Shown one piece after another: positions 10,549 through 19,986 of a DNA stretch of 64,000 nucleotides. Within the stretch, counting starts at the first letter, position 1, and each line of letters opens with the position of its first letter. The DNA is taken from assembly GCF_014650495.1 (NCBI RefSeq), contig NZ_BMVB01000004.1, forward strand, positions 310,001 through 374,000, written 5' to 3'. Both the position numbers and the translations under genes were made by a program. The DNA is from Streptomyces cinnamoneus. GTDB lineage: Bacteria > Actinomycetota > Actinomycetes > Streptomycetales > Streptomycetaceae. The notes beneath the pieces are model-generated. The model saw nothing but the letters and a program-made list of their open reading frames with translations, had not been told where the DNA came from and ran no database searches.

Positions 10549-11115
10549 ATGAGCAGTCCCCACCTCCTGCTGACCGGCGACCGGCTCGCCCTGGGCATGC
10601 CCAGGGACGAGCTGCTGACCGAGTACCACAGATGGGAATGCGACCCCGGCACCGTCCTCGGTGCCGGGAGTCGCTTTCCCCGGCCGTGGGAGGCCCGTGC
10701 CGACGAGTGGGACCGGCAGCTCGACGACCGCGACCACGTGCGGTTCGAGGTCGTCCGCCTCAAGGACAAGCAGTCCATCGCCCTGACCACGCTGCACATC
10801 GACCCCGGCGAACGCCGGGCCGAGTTCGGCATCGTCGTCGCCCCCGCCCAGCGCGGCAAGCGCTTCGCCGAGGAGGCGACCCGCCTGACCCTGGACTGGG
10901 CCTTCCATCTGGGAGCCCTGCGGGCGGTGTGGCTGCGGGTCCTGGAACCCAACCGCGCCGGCATCACCGCCTTCGAGAAAGCCGGGTTCCGGCCCACCGG
11001 ACGTTTCCGCAAGTCCGGGCACTGGCTCGGCCAGTACGTCGACGAGGTCCTGATGGACGCGCTCCCCGAGGACTTCCCCGGGCCCCCCGCCATGTGCACC
11101 GCCCTCGGCAGTTGA
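10549..11115 (+). CDS. GNAT family N-acetyltransferase
   Basis: A 188-residue acetyl-CoA-dependent acyltransferase. The central GNAT fold is visible from about residue 60 to 175. The acetyl-CoA pyrophosphate loop lies around VVAPAQRGKRFAEEATRL (R-G-K-R form of the Q/R-x-x-G-x-G/A motif). The following VWLRVLEPNRAGITAFEKAG and FRPTGRF are standard for the RimJ/RimL-like group that acetylates protein N-termini or small amines. Substrate cannot be told. Start ATG 10549 has GGGAAGGGA upstream. It is probably monocistronic. Confidence 0.88.
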   Translation: MSSPHLLLTGDRLALGMPRDELLTEYHRWECDPGTVLGAGSRFPRPWEARADEWDRQLDDRDHVRFEVVRLKDKQSIALTTLHIDPGERRAEFGIVVAPAQRGKRFAEEATRLTLDWAFHLGALRAVWLRVLEPNRAGITAFEKAGFRPTGRFRKSGHWLGQYVDEVLMDALPEDFPGPPAMCTALGS

Positions 11116-11213
11116 GGGCGGTGCACGGGCGTTCGGGTCGGGGGCACGGCCGGTGGCGTGATCTACTGCTGGTAGCAGCAGCTGGTTACCCGTAGAAAAG
11201 TGATCCACCCGCC

Positions 11214-11669
11214 GTGCGATTGAATGAGCTCGACGAACGCATCGTGCATGCCCTGGCCGAGGACGCCAGGCGCTCCTACGCCGACATCGGCGCGGAGATC
11301 GGCCTGTCCGCGCCCGCCGTGAAACGGCGTGTGGACAGGCTCCGCGCCGAGGGTGCCATCACCGGGTTCACCGTCCGCGTGGACCCGGCGGCGCTCGGCT
11401 GGGAGACGGAGGGGTTCATCGAGCTCTACTGCCGCCGCAACACCTCGCCCGAGGCCATCCACCGGGGACTGTCGCGGTACCCGGAGGTGGCCTCGGCCTC
11501 CACCGTCACCGGTGAGGCCGACGCCATCGTGCAGATCTTCGCCTCGGACATGCGCCACTTCGAGCGCGTCCTGGAGCGCATCGCCGGCGAGCCGTTCGTC
11601 GAGCGCACCAAGTCGGTGCTGGTCCTCTCGCCCCTGCTGCGCCGCTTCAGCTCCGGTGCCCCCTCCTAG
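11214..11669 (+). CDS. Lrp/AsnC family transcriptional regulator
   Basis: A 151-residue leucine-responsive-type regulator. The N-terminal winged HTH (about 1-60) reads LDERIVHALAEDARRSYADI and LSAPAVKRRVDRLRAEGAI. The C-terminal ligand-binding RAM domain (about 65-145) includes VTGEADAIVQIFASDM and ends with KSVLVLSPLL. GTG 11214 gives the normal family N-terminus. It converges on the ABM-fold gene with only 3 bases between stop codons, so their transcripts must overlap. Lrp proteins normally act as octamers sensing amino acids; the target is unknown. Confidence 0.92.
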   Translation: MRLNELDERIVHALAEDARRSYADIGAEIGLSAPAVKRRVDRLRAEGAITGFTVRVDPAALGWETEGFIELYCRRNTSPEAIHRGLSRYPEVASASTVTGEADAIVQIFASDMRHFERVLERIAGEPFVERTKSVLVLSPLLRRFSSGAPS

Positions 11670-11672
11670 CTT

Positions 11673-11969
11673 CTAGGTCAGGGCCGTGGCGTCGAAGTGC
11701 CGCAGGACGGGCTCCCCGACGAGGAAGTGCTCGATCGCGGCGGCCCACTCGGACGCCTGCTGGCTCGCGGGGAAGTCGACGAGGTGCTTCTCCAGCGTCT
11801 GCCAGCCGATCCGCAGCAGGTAGGAGCCGGGCGTCTCCACGTCCGGGTACAGGTCGACGGACGTGCAGCCGTCGGCCGAGGCCAGTATGGGGCTGCCGGC
11901 CAGCACGGCCTGCTCGAACTCCTTCTCCCGGCCGGGGGCCACACTGAGGTAGGCGTACTCGTAGATCAT
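11673..11969 (-). CDS. ABM-fold (antibiotic biosynthesis monooxygenase-like) protein
   Basis: A 98-residue ferredoxin-like α/β protein of the ABM superfamily (MIYEYAYLSVAPGREKEFEQ, then SVDLYPDVETPGSYLLRIGW, and the His-rich end segment VLRHFDATALT). Members include cofactor-free quinone-forming oxygenases, haem-degrading enzymes and structural or ligand-binding proteins, so the reaction cannot be assigned. The start ATG 11969 is preceded by AGGAG. It is the last gene of the minus-strand sugar-phosphate operon, 23 bases after the MFS gene, and probably acts in that pathway. Confidence 0.85.
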   Translation of the reverse strand: MIYEYAYLSVAPGREKEFEQAVLAGSPILASADGCTSVDLYPDVETPGSYLLRIGWQTLEKHLVDFPASQQASEWAAAIEHFLVGEPVLRHFDATALT

Positions 11970-11992
11970 GTCGTTCTCCTGGGGGAGGGGCG

Positions 11993-13240
11993 TCAGCGGA
12001 CGCCTCTGACGCGGGTGACCGTCATGGCCCCGGCGACGCCGAAGACCATGGTGAACACGTACAGAGCGGTGTAGTTCGAGCCGTCGCCGATGCCCAGCAG
12101 CAGGGGGGCGAGGGCGGGGCCGACGACCTGGGGGAGCACATCGGCGCTGTTGATGACGCCCAGGTCCTTGGCGACCGTCGCGGAGTCGGGCAGCACCTGC
12201 GTCGACAGGGCCATGTCGACGGCGAAGTACAGGCCGGAGCCGATGCCGAGCAGGGCCTGGGCGACGTAGACCAGGGGCAGGCCGTCGGCCGCGGCGAGGA
12301 CGCCGAGGCCGGCCGTCAGCAGCAGGGCGGCGCCGGTGACGAAGGGCTTGCGACGACCGATGCGGTCGGAGTACCAGCCGCCCAGCGCCGAGGTCAGGGC
12401 GCTCAGGCCGTAGTTCATGGTGGTCAGCAGCGCCACGGTGGCGGCCAGTGAGGCCCGGCTCGTGCCGAGCCGGTCGGAGAGATAGAAGGCGAGGTACGGG
12501 GCGGGGGCCACGGCGGCGAAGTAGGTGAGGAAGCGGGTCACCCACACCCAGCCGAAGTCGGGGTGGCTGCGCGGATCGGTCCAGAAGCTGCCCCAGAACT
12601 CCCGTGCCGTGAACGGCGGCCGACCCGGCGGTGCCGGGCGGTCCGGCAGGGTGACGGCGAAGAGCACCACCACCGCCACCGCCACCGCCGCGGGCAGCAG
12701 GAACACCGCCGCGCTGCCCGCCAGCAGGGCCGCCGCCGCGGAGCCCACCGGGACCGCCAGGCGCTGGCTGAAGCCGGCCACGCCCGAGACCAGGCCGCGC
12801 TGCTCGACCGGCACCTGCTCGGGGATGGTCGCGGCCAGCGCGGCGATGGTCGCGTTGAACGACAGCTGGGCGAAGCACCAGCCGGCGGCGATGGCGGGCA
12901 GCGAGGGCACCAGGGCCACCACCGCCAGGCCGGCCGCCCCGCCCAGCACGCCGCCGACCAGCCACGGCCGCCGCCGCCCGAACCGGGAGGTCGTCCGGTC
13001 GGACAGCCGTCCGAACAGCGGGTTCGCGAAGAGGGCGACCAGCGCACCGAGGCTGGACACCACGGCGAGGCCGACCTCCTTGTGCGCGGGGTCGACCTCC
13101 CCGATGCGCAGGGCCAGCGTGACCAGGGCGGCGGCCAGCACGGTGCTGTAGAGCCCCAGGTAGGCCAGCCCGATGCGCAGGACGAAGGCCCGCGAGGCCC
13201 TGCCCTGCGCCCCGGCGGTGCGCGAGGCGAGCGAGGTCAT
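11993..13240 (-). CDS. MFS transporter of sugar-phosphate operon
   Basis: A 415-residue major facilitator protein with about 12 membrane helices. The cytoplasmic loop between helices 2 and 3 is [20 protein letters not shown], typical of the glycoside-pentoside-hexuronide (GPH) cation symporters and related sugar carriers. The second half has the matching [15 protein letters not shown]. Its start ATG (13240-13238) overlaps the transaldolase stop as ATGA, so the two are translationally coupled. Import of a sugar or export of a product are both possible. Confidence 0.9.
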   Translation of the reverse strand: MTSLASRTAGAQGRASRAFVLRIGLAYLGLYSTVLAAALVTLALRIGEVDPAHKEVGLAVVSSLGALVALFANPLFGRLSDRTTSRFGRRRPWLVGGVLGGAAGLAVVALVPSLPAIAAGWCFAQLSFNATIAALAATIPEQVPVEQRGLVSGVAGFSQRLAVPVGSAAAALLAGSAAVFLLPAAVAVAVVVLFAVTLPDRPAPPGRPPFTAREFWGSFWTDPRSHPDFGWVWVTRFLTYFAAVAPAPYLAFYLSDRLGTSRASLAATVALLTTMNYGLSALTSALGGWYSDRIGRRKPFVTGAALLLTAGLGVLAAADGLPLVYVAQALLGIGSGLYFAVDMALSTQVLPDSATVAKDLGVINSADVLPQVVGPALAPLLLGIGDGSNYTALYVFTMVFGVAGAMTVTRVRGVR

Positions 13241-14397
13241 CCGGGCAGCGGCTCCTCGCCCGACCCCCCGAGCCGGTCCAGCGCCGCGGCGACGCTGTCG
13301 AGCAGGATCCGCCAGGACTCCTCGAACTTCGCCACGCCCTCGTCCTCCAGCACCTGCACGACGTCGTCGTAGTCGATGCCCTCCTTGGCCAGCGCCCGGA
13401 AGTCCTCCTCGGCCCGGTCGTAGCCGCCGCGCACGGTGTCGCCGAGGACCTCGCCGTGGTCGGCGAACGCGTCGAGCGCGTCCTCGGGCAGGGTGTTCAC
13501 CGTGCCGGCCGTGATGAGACCGGCCGTGTAGTAGGTGTCGGGATAGGCGGGGTTCTTGGTGCTGGTGGAGGTCCACAGGGGGCGCTGCGGGTTGGCGCCC
13601 GCCGCCTCCAGGGCCCGCCAGCGGGGGCTCGCCACGGCCTCCTCGTAGGCCCGGTACGCCAGCCGGGCGTTGGCCAGGCCCGCCCGGCCGCGCAGGGCCG
13701 CCGCCCGGTCGGTGCCCAGGGCCGTGAGCCGGTCGTCGGTCTCCGTGTCGAGCCGGGAGACGAAGAACGAGGCCACCGACTCGATCGCCGACAGGTCCCG
13801 GCCGGCGTCGCGGGCCTGTTCCAGCCCGCTCATCCACGCGTCCATGACGGCCCGGTAGCGGTCCAGGGAGAAGATCAGGGTGACGTTGACGCTGATGCCC
13901 TCCGCCACGGCCCGGGTGATGGCGGGCAGCCCGGCGCGGGTGGCGGGGATCTTGATGAGGACGTTGGGCCGGTCCACCATCCACCACAGCTGCCGGGCCT
14001 CGGCCACCGTCGCCGCCGTGCGGTGCGCCAGCCGGGGGTCCACCTCGATGGAGATCCGCCCGTCGTGCCCGCCGGAGCGCTCGTACACCGGGCGCAGCAC
14101 GTCGGCGGCGTCCCGTACGTCGGCCGTGGTGAGGGCGCGCACGGCCTCGTCGGCGCTCACCTCGCGCAGGGCGAGGTCGCGCAGCTGCGCCTCGTAGCCG
14201 CTGTCGAGGCCGGCGGCGATGGCCTTCTGGAAGATGGTCGGGTTGGTGGTGACGCCCACGACGTGCCGGTCGCGCACCGCCTCGGCCAGGTTTCCCGAGG
14301 TGATGCGTGCCCGGCTGAGGTCGTCGAGCCAGATCGAGACGCCGTGCCCGGCGAGCCGGCGCAGGGCTTCGGATGTCGGTGTTCCGGTCATCGTCAT
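13237..14397 (-). CDS. tal: Transaldolase (second, operon-linked copy)
   Basis: Transfers a dihydroxyacetone unit between sugar phosphates. A 386-residue protein of the actinobacterial transaldolase type: [34 protein letters not shown], and the Schiff-base lysine segment NVLIKIPAT (K of IKIP). Then [19 protein letters not shown] and [16 protein letters not shown] follow. The start ATG 14397 overlaps the SDR stop as ATGA, and the stop overlaps the MFS start the same way. Housekeeping tal normally lies beside transketolase and G6PDH; its place here between an SDR and a carrier suggests a dedicated role, perhaps forming or splitting an unusual sugar phosphate. Confidence 0.92.
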   Translation of the reverse strand: MTMTGTPTSEALRRLAGHGVSIWLDDLSRARITSGNLAEAVRDRHVVGVTTNPTIFQKAIAAGLDSGYEAQLRDLALREVSADEAVRALTTADVRDAADVLRPVYERSGGHDGRISIEVDPRLAHRTAATVAEARQLWWMVDRPNVLIKIPATRAGLPAITRAVAEGISVNVTLIFSLDRYRAVMDAWMSGLEQARDAGRDLSAIESVASFFVSRLDTETDDRLTALGTDRAAALRGRAGLANARLAYRAYEEAVASPRWRALEAAGANPQRPLWTSTSTKNPAYPDTYYTAGLITAGTVNTLPEDALDAFADHGEVLGDTVRGGYDRAEEDFRALAKEGIDYDDVVQVLEDEGVAKFEESWRILLDSVAAALDRLGGSGEEPLPG

Positions 14398-15227
14398 GCC
14401 TTGATGGAGGCGCCGGCGTCGACGGGGAGGGTGGCGCCGGTGACGTAGCGGGCCTCGTCGGACGCCAGCCACAGCACGGCGTTGCTGACGTCGACGGACT
14501 CCACCCAGGGCACGGGTATGACGCTCAGCTCGGCGGCCGCCGCGGCGAACTCCTCGCGGGTGGGGTCGGCCACGTCCGGCAGGAGCAGGCGGCGGCCGGT
14601 GACGTTCTGCACCATGTCGGTGTCGACGTTGCCCGGGTGGATGCTGTTGACGCGGATGTAGTGGGGGGCCAGCTCGTTGGCGAGCGAGCGCATGAGGCCG
14701 ACGAGGCCGTGCTTGGAAGCGGCGTAGTGGGCCATGTTGGGGCGGCCGAGGAAGCCGGCGACCGAGTTGGTGAAGATGATCGAGCCGCCGCGACCGGCCT
14801 CGATCATGTGCGGGATCACGGCCTTCACCGTGTTCCAGGCGCCGGTCAGATTGACGTCGATCATGTCGTGCCACTGCTTGTCGGACAGCTCCCAGGCCCG
14901 GCCGAGCGAGCCGATGCCCGCATTGGCGCAGACCACGTCGATGTGCCCGAACCGGCCGAGGGCCTCGGAAACGACGGCGTCCAGCTGCTCCGGCACCCGC
15001 ACGTCGGCGCTGCAGGTGAGGATCTGCCCGCCGCGCGCCTCGACGAGCCTGGCCGTCTCCTTGAGGTCGTCGGAGGTCGCCAGCGTGTAGTGCGTGGAGC
15101 CGACCTCTTCGCAGATGTCGGAGGCCACGATGTGCGCGCCCTCCTCCGCAAGCCGGACGGCATGGGAGCGGCCCTGCCCCCGGGCAGCCCCCGTGATGAA
15201 GACAACCTTTCCTGCTACGCGGCCCAT
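14394..15227 (-). CDS. Mycofactocin-type short-chain dehydrogenase
   Basis: A 277-residue SDR. The nucleotide-binding motif is [20 protein letters not shown], and the catalytic Ser-Tyr-Lys is seen as NSVAGFLG ... [27 protein letters not shown] followed by a longer-than-usual insert after the second β-strand ([20 protein letters not shown]) is characteristic of the carveol-dehydrogenase/mycofactocin-coupled SDR group, which holds NAD tightly and passes electrons to mycofactocin. No mycofactocin biosynthesis gene is in the window. Start ATG 15227 with GAAAGGG upstream. Substrate is probably an alcohol or polyol. Confidence 0.85.
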   Translation of the reverse strand: MGRVAGKVVFITGAARGQGRSHAVRLAEEGAHIVASDICEEVGSTHYTLATSDDLKETARLVEARGGQILTCSADVRVPEQLDAVVSEALGRFGHIDVVCANAGIGSLGRAWELSDKQWHDMIDVNLTGAWNTVKAVIPHMIEAGRGGSIIFTNSVAGFLGRPNMAHYAASKHGLVGLMRSLANELAPHYIRVNSIHPGNVDTDMVQNVTGRRLLLPDVADPTREEFAAAAAELSVIPVPWVESVDVSNAVLWLASDEARYVTGATLPVDAGASIKA

Positions 15228-15371
15228 GAACAGCCCTTTCGTCAGTGTGTACGGCAAAGGTGGTACGCACGGCGTGTGGTGCTGAGTGCTGGAGTGCTGG
15301 AGTACGGGAGACAAAGCGACGACACGGCAGCGCCCCGGACGAGGGGCCGTGGGGAGTGCGCCGGCGCCGGG

Positions 15372-16067
15372 TCAGACCGCGGCCGGCCGGCAGCGGGCGG
15401 CCTCCGCCGTGGCGCGCAGGGCGCGCACGGCCTCGCCGGGATCGGCGGCGGCGTACACCGCGGAACCGGCCACGAAGGCATCCGCCCCCGCCTCGGCGCA
15501 GCGGGCGATGGTGCGCTCGTTGACGCCCCCGTCGACCTGCAGCCACAGGGGCACGTCCCGGCCGAAACCGCGGTGCCGGTCGACGGCGGCCCGGGCCCGC
15601 CGGACCTTGGCGAGGACGTAGTCGAGCAGCTCCTGGCTGCCGAATCCGGGCTCGACGGTCATGATCAAAAGGGTGTCGACCTCGCCGAGCAGCTCGGCGT
15701 AGGGCTCCAGGGGGGTCGCCGGGTTGAGCGCGAGGCCCGCCTGCGCCCCGGTGGCCCTGATCGCCCGGAGGGTCCGCACCGGGGTGATGGTCGCCTCGGC
15801 GTGGATGGTCACACTGCCCGCGCCGGCCTCCGCATAGCGCGGGGCGTGCAGATCCGGTGCGGCAATTCCCAAATGAAGGTCGAGCGGTAAACGCACGTTC
15901 TTGACCAGGGATTCGACCACCGGAAGTCCGACCGTGAGATTCGGGACGAAGTGGTTGTCCATGACGTCGACGTGCAGCATGTCGGCCGCGTCCGCGACCG
16001 CGTCGGCCTCTTCGGCCAGACGGGTGAAGTCAGCGGCGAGAATACTGGGGGCTATTCGAATGGCCAA
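15372..16067 (-). CDS. Second ribulose-phosphate 3-epimerase homologue
   Basis: A 231-residue Rpe-family TIM barrel. Metal ligands are conserved (H32 and D34 in [13 protein letters not shown]; His in LDLHLGIA; Asp in QVDGGVN), so it should be active. Differences from the housekeeping copy include [21 protein letters not shown] and a GFGRDVPLW insert. The start is read as TTG 16067 because GGAGGAG lies 4 bases upstream and it yields the family N-terminus ([13 protein letters not shown]). It overlaps the end of the HAD gene by 38 bases. With the phosphatase and transaldolase it may work on another pentulose or on a related sugar such as allulose/ribulose phosphates. Confidence 0.88.
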   Translation of the reverse strand: MAIRIAPSILAADFTRLAEEADAVADAADMLHVDVMDNHFVPNLTVGLPVVESLVKNVRLPLDLHLGIAAPDLHAPRYAEAGAGSVTIHAEATITPVRTLRAIRATGAQAGLALNPATPLEPYAELLGEVDTLLIMTVEPGFGSQELLDYVLAKVRRARAAVDRHRGFGRDVPLWLQVDGGVNERTIARCAEAGADAFVAGSAVYAAADPGEAVRALRATAEAARCRPAAV

Positions 16068-16728
16068 GATCTCCTCCGGTGATTTCCACGACGAGTTTGT
16101 CGTTTGCAAGGTGCACCGAGATGTCTCCGACGTTGTCCGCGATGGCGTCGGCGTCCCGCAGGGACGCGTCGTCGTGCCGGAAGCGGACGGCGAGCGCCGT
16201 CATGCCGGCGGCTCGTGCGGCGGCGAGCCCGATGGGTGAGTCGTCGACCCCGAGCGCGGTGGACGGGGCGACGCCGAGCCGCTGTGCGGCCAGCAGGAAG
16301 CCCTCGGGGTGCGGCTTGGGGTGCCCGACGTCGTCGGCGCTGACGAGCACCTCGGGAACGGGCAGCCCGGCGCTGGTCAGCCGGGCTTTCGCCACCTCGG
16401 TGTCGTTCGAGGTCACGATGGCCCAGCGGGCGGGCGGCAGCGCCGACAGCAGGCGCAGCGCCCCGGGCAGGGCGACGACGCGGGAGGTGTACTCCCGCTC
16501 GGCCAGCCGCACGTGCTCGGCGTGCGCGGCGATCTCCTCCTCGCTGAGGTGGGGCAGCAGGTCGCGCACGATGTCGTGGCGCTTCTGGCCGTAGTAGCGG
16601 GCGAGGTCGAAACGGTCGCCGACCCCCACGGACTCGGCCCATTCGCCCCAGCACTGCTCGGCGTCGGGATACGAATCGACGAGTGTCCCGTCGAGGTCGA
16701 GAAGCATCGCACTGTACGAGGAGTTCAT
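16030..16728 (-). CDS. HAD-superfamily sugar phosphatase
   Basis: A 232-residue haloacid-dehalogenase-fold phosphatase. Motif I is [15 protein letters not shown] (nucleophile Asp and acid Asp), motif II VTSND, motif III the Lys of [10 protein letters not shown], motif [11 protein letters not shown]. The cap region (about 18-90) is of the small α-helical C1 type, as in 2-deoxyglucose-6-phosphate and glycerol-3-phosphate phosphatases. Start ATG 16728 has AGGAAG upstream. It is the first gene of the minus-strand operon and overlaps the next gene. A phosphatase in the same operon as Rpe and transaldolase suggests the pathway ends with a free sugar or polyol. Confidence 0.9.
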   Translation of the reverse strand: MNSSYSAMLLDLDGTLVDSYPDAEQCWGEWAESVGVGDRFDLARYYGQKRHDIVRDLLPHLSEEEIAAHAEHVRLAEREYTSRVVALPGALRLLSALPPARWAIVTSNDTEVAKARLTSAGLPVPEVLVSADDVGHPKPHPEGFLLAAQRLGVAPSTALGVDDSPIGLAAARAAGMTALAVRFRHDDASLRDADAIADNVGDISVHLANDKLVVEITGGDLGHSNSPQYSRR

Positions 16729-17358
16729 GAGCCAACTTCCTGGGCGCAGGGCTCCGGACGAAAGACGTGCGCGCACTGCGCGCGGCAGGGGAATTCGTCG
16801 GCGCATTCTGTGTGCCGACGGCTGCGGAATCGGTGAGGTGGGGGGAATCGGCCGATGGTCGTCGTCTTCGAAGTACTGTACACGCATCTGTTGATCACAT
16901 CGGTGAAGTGCCGGTCGGCAGAATGGAGTTGACCGAAACGGAACCTAGCCTTACGGGGCGGCATGCCCTAGTCGGACGTCCATGCGCGCAGGTCGGGCGA
17001 CCGGGCGATCGGGCGGTGGGGAGGAAGAGGGTGGTCACCCTTCGGCGTGTTCTGGCCACGGGGTGGACGGAGGGGCGGCCGGGGAGGGGGAGCCCCTCGA
17101 TTCCGCGGGGCCCGGCTCCGCTCTGCGGAGGGCGGGGCCGGGGTGCGGCGGGGGCCTGGAGCGCCACGTAGGGGAGTCGTTCCCTACCCGGCAGTATCGC
17201 CACGCAACGAATCACCGCGAAGGCGGGAAAAGGCGCAACGAATCGCCCATCTGCACGCAACGTCGGTGCCTTGTCCGGCCCGGAGCCCGGACCGTACCGT
17301 CGACTCGTTTACACGAACGCGTGTCTGACACCCCCGCCCCATCAGCCGAAGAGGACGT
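16729..17358. other. Divergent control region, HAD operon / davAB
   Basis: About 630 bases separate the two divergent operons, and no gene was recognised. The part 16780-16960 is the least GC-rich non-coding stretch nearby (for example GAAGTACTGTACACGCATC at 16869-16887) and is the likely promoter of the minus-strand operon. A GC-rich block follows at 17050-17165, then an AT-richer part at 17190-17320 before davA, whose ribosome site GAAGAGGA lies at about 17347-17354. No operator could be defined with confidence. Confidence 0.45.
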
Positions 17359-18159
17359 ATGACGCCGCTGCGCATCGCGCTGTACCAAGGCCCCAGCGGC
17401 GTTCCCTCCTCGACCGCGGCCACCCTGGACGCCCTGGCCTCCGCCGCCCGCCGGGCCGCCGCCGCCGGCGTCCGGCTGCTGCTCACCAATGAGCTGTACC
17501 TGACGGGGTACGCCCTCGACGCCGCCGTCCGCGACCTCGCCGAGCCCGCCACGGGCCCGTCCGCGGACGCCGTCGCACGGATCGCCGCCGAGCACGGCCT
17601 GGCCATCGGCTACGGCTACCCCGAGCGCGACGGCGAAACGATCTTCAACTCGCTCCAGGTCATCGGCCCGGACGGCACCCGCCTGGCCAACTACCGCAAG
17701 ACGCACCTCTTCGGCGCGTACGAGACGACGTACTTCACGCCCGGGTCCGAGCTCCTCGTCCAGGCGGACCTCGACGGCATCCGCCTCGGCCTGCTCATCT
17801 GCTACGACGTCGAGTTCCCGGAGACGGTACGGGCCCACGCGCTGGCCGGCACCGAGCTGCTGCTCGCGCCGACCGCGCTGATGCGGCCCTACGAGATCGT
17901 CCCGCAGACGATCGTCCCCGCGCGCGCCTGGGAGAGCCAGCTCTACATCGCGTACGCCAACCGCTGCGGCGACGAAGGGGACTTCACCTTCGCGGGCCTG
18001 TCCTGCCTGGCCGCCCCCGACGGGACGGTACGGGCCCGGGCCGGCGCCGGCGAGGACCTGATCGTCGCCGACGTCGACCCCGGGCTGCTCGCGGCGTCCC
18101 GCGCCGAGAACACCTACCTGAGCGACCGCCGCCCCGCGCTGTACGCCTCGCTCACCTGA
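17359..18159 (+). CDS. davA: 5-aminovaleramide amidohydrolase (nitrilase superfamily)
   Basis: A 266-residue carbon-nitrogen hydrolase. The catalytic triad is E45 in TNELYLTGY, K114 in NYRKTHLFG and C148 in LLICYDVEFPE. In Pseudomonas putida DavA, of the same family and nearly the same length, hydrolyses 5-aminovaleramide to 5-aminovalerate and ammonia after DavB acts on lysine. The assignment rests on the family plus the davB gene 56 bases downstream. ATG 17359 has GAAGAGGA upstream. An alternative would be an arylacetamide amidase partnered with a Trp/Phe monooxygenase, but the neighbour looks like DavB. Confidence 0.85.
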   Translation: MTPLRIALYQGPSGVPSSTAATLDALASAARRAAAAGVRLLLTNELYLTGYALDAAVRDLAEPATGPSADAVARIAAEHGLAIGYGYPERDGETIFNSLQVIGPDGTRLANYRKTHLFGAYETTYFTPGSELLVQADLDGIRLGLLICYDVEFPETVRAHALAGTELLLAPTALMRPYEIVPQTIVPARAWESQLYIAYANRCGDEGDFTFAGLSCLAAPDGTVRARAGAGEDLIVADVDPGLLAASRAENTYLSDRRPALYASLT

Positions 18160-18215
18160 CCACGGGCCCCCGCCCGCCCCTGCCCCACCCCCCTGCCAGT
18201 AGGAGAGTCCAGCCG

Positions 18216-19922
18216 ATGACGTCCACGGTGCCCACCGCCGTCCACGACGAGCGCGAGCAGGTCCAGCCCGTCGAGCCGCCCATCACGATGTTCGGCCCGG
18301 ACTTCCCCTTCGCCTACGACGACTTCCTCGCCCACCCGGCGGGCCTCGGCCAGATACCGGCCACCGAGCACGGCACCGAGGTCGCCGTCATCGGCGGCGG
18401 CCTGTCGGGCATCATCGCCGCCTACGAGCTGATGAAGATGGGCCTCAAGCCCGTCGTCTACGAGGCCGACCAGATCGGCGGCCGGCTGCGCACCGTCGGC
18501 TTCGAGGGCTGCGAGGGCGACCTGACGGCCGAGATGGGCGCGATGCGCTTCCCGCCGTCCTCCACCGCCTTCCAGCACTACATCGACCTGGTGGGCCTGG
18601 AGACCAAGCCGTTCCCCAACCCGCTCGCGCCCGACACCCCCTCCACGGTCGTCGACCTCAAGGGCGAGTCCCACTACGCCGAGACGATCGACGACCTGCC
18701 GCAGGTCTACCGCGACGTCGCCCAGGCGTGGAACGCCTGCCTGGAGGAGGGCGCGGACTTCTCCGACATGAACCGCGCCATGCGCGAGCGCGACGTGCCG
18801 CGCATCCGCGAGATCTGGGCGAAGCTGGTCGAGAAGCTCGACAACCAGACCTTCTACGGCTTCCTCTGCGAGTCGGAGGCGTTCAAGTCCTTCCGGCACC
18901 GCGAGATCTTCGGCCAGGTCGGCTTCGGCACCGGCGGCTGGGACACCGACTTCCCCAACTCCATCCTGGAGATCCTCCGCGTCGTCTACACCGAGGCCGA
19001 CGACCACCACCGCGGCATCGTCGGCGGCAGCCAGCAGCTGCCGCTGCGCCTGTGGGAGCGCGAGCCGGAGAAGATCGTGCACTGGGCGCAGGGCACCTCG
19101 CTGTCCTCGCTGCACGACGGCACGCCCCGCCCGGCCGTGACCCGCCTGCACCGCACGGCCGGCAACCGCATCACCGTCACCGACGCCTCCGGCGACATCC
19201 GTACGTTCAAGGCGGCCATCTTCACCGCGCAGTCCTGGATGCTGCTGTCGAAGATCGCCTGTGACGACACGCTGTTCCCCATCGACCACTGGACGGCGAT
19301 GGAGCGCACGCACTACATGGAGTCGTCGAAGCTCTTCGTGCCCGTGGACCGGCCCTTCTGGCTGGACAAGGACGAGGAGACGGGCCGGGACGTCATGTCG
19401 ATGACGCTCACCGACCGGATGACGCGCGGCACCTACCTGCTGGACGACGGGCCGGACAAGCCCGCCGTCATCTGCCTCTCCTACACCTGGTGCGACGACA
19501 GCCTCAAGTGGCTGCCGCTGTCGGCGAACGAGCGCCTGGAGGTCATGCTCAAGTCGCTCGGCGAGATCTACCCCAAGGTCGACATCCGCAAGCACATCAT
19601 CGGCAACCCGGTGACGGTCTCCTGGGAGAACGAGCCCTACTTCATGGGCGCGTTCAAGGCCAACCTGCCGGGTCACTACCGCTACCAGCGGCGGCTGTTC
19701 ACCCACTTCATGCAGGACCGTCTGCCCGAGGACAAGCGCGGCATCTTCCTCGCCGGTGACGACATCTCCTGGACGGCCGGCTGGGCCGAGGGTGCGGTGC
19801 AGACCGCGCTCAACGCGGTGTGGGGCGTGATGCACCAGTTCGGTGGCACCACCGACGCCACCAACCCCGGTCCGGGCGACGTCTACGACGAGATCGCGCC
19901 CGTCGAGCTGCCGGAGGACTGA
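18216..19922 (+). CDS. davB: L-lysine 2-monooxygenase (flavin amine oxidase)
   Basis: FAD enzyme that oxidatively decarboxylates L-lysine to 5-aminovaleramide. 568 residues, matching the family length. The N-terminus PPITMFGPDFPFAYDDFLAH and the FAD loop VIGGGLSGIIAAYELM (60-75) closely resemble P. putida DavB as I remember it. Further matches are EMGAMRFPPSSTAF, FGQVGFGTGGWDTDFPNS, and the end NPGPGDVYDEI. The C-terminal FAD segment is GIFLAGDDISWTAGWAEGAV. Tryptophan and phenylalanine 2-monooxygenases are relatives, but overall similarity is greatest to the lysine enzyme. Downstream davT/davD (or gabT/gabD) are not in the window and must lie elsewhere. Start ATG 18216 has AGGAGAG upstream. 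Confidence 0.9.
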   Translation: MTSTVPTAVHDEREQVQPVEPPITMFGPDFPFAYDDFLAHPAGLGQIPATEHGTEVAVIGGGLSGIIAAYELMKMGLKPVVYEADQIGGRLRTVGFEGCEGDLTAEMGAMRFPPSSTAFQHYIDLVGLETKPFPNPLAPDTPSTVVDLKGESHYAETIDDLPQVYRDVAQAWNACLEEGADFSDMNRAMRERDVPRIREIWAKLVEKLDNQTFYGFLCESEAFKSFRHREIFGQVGFGTGGWDTDFPNSILEILRVVYTEADDHHRGIVGGSQQLPLRLWEREPEKIVHWAQGTSLSSLHDGTPRPAVTRLHRTAGNRITVTDASGDIRTFKAAIFTAQSWMLLSKIACDDTLFPIDHWTAMERTHYMESSKLFVPVDRPFWLDKDEETGRDVMSMTLTDRMTRGTYLLDDGPDKPAVICLSYTWCDDSLKWLPLSANERLEVMLKSLGEIYPKVDIRKHIIGNPVTVSWENEPYFMGAFKANLPGHYRYQRRLFTHFMQDRLPEDKRGIFLAGDDISWTAGWAEGAVQTALNAVWGVMHQFGGTTDATNPGPGDVYDEIAPVELPED

Positions 19923-19950
19923 GGCGGCGGGACCGGGGGCGACAGGACTG

Positions 19951-19986
19951 CTGGGCTGACGCGTACAGGGGTGCGCGTCAGCCCAG
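19951..19986. terminator. Hairpin between convergent davB and DUF5995 genes
   Basis: CTGGGCTGACGCG (19951-19963) pairs with CGCGTCAGCCCAG (19974-19986), a 13-bp perfect stem with a 10-base loop, 29 bases after davB. It overlaps the last codons of the convergent gene and could stop transcription from both sides. Confidence 0.75.
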
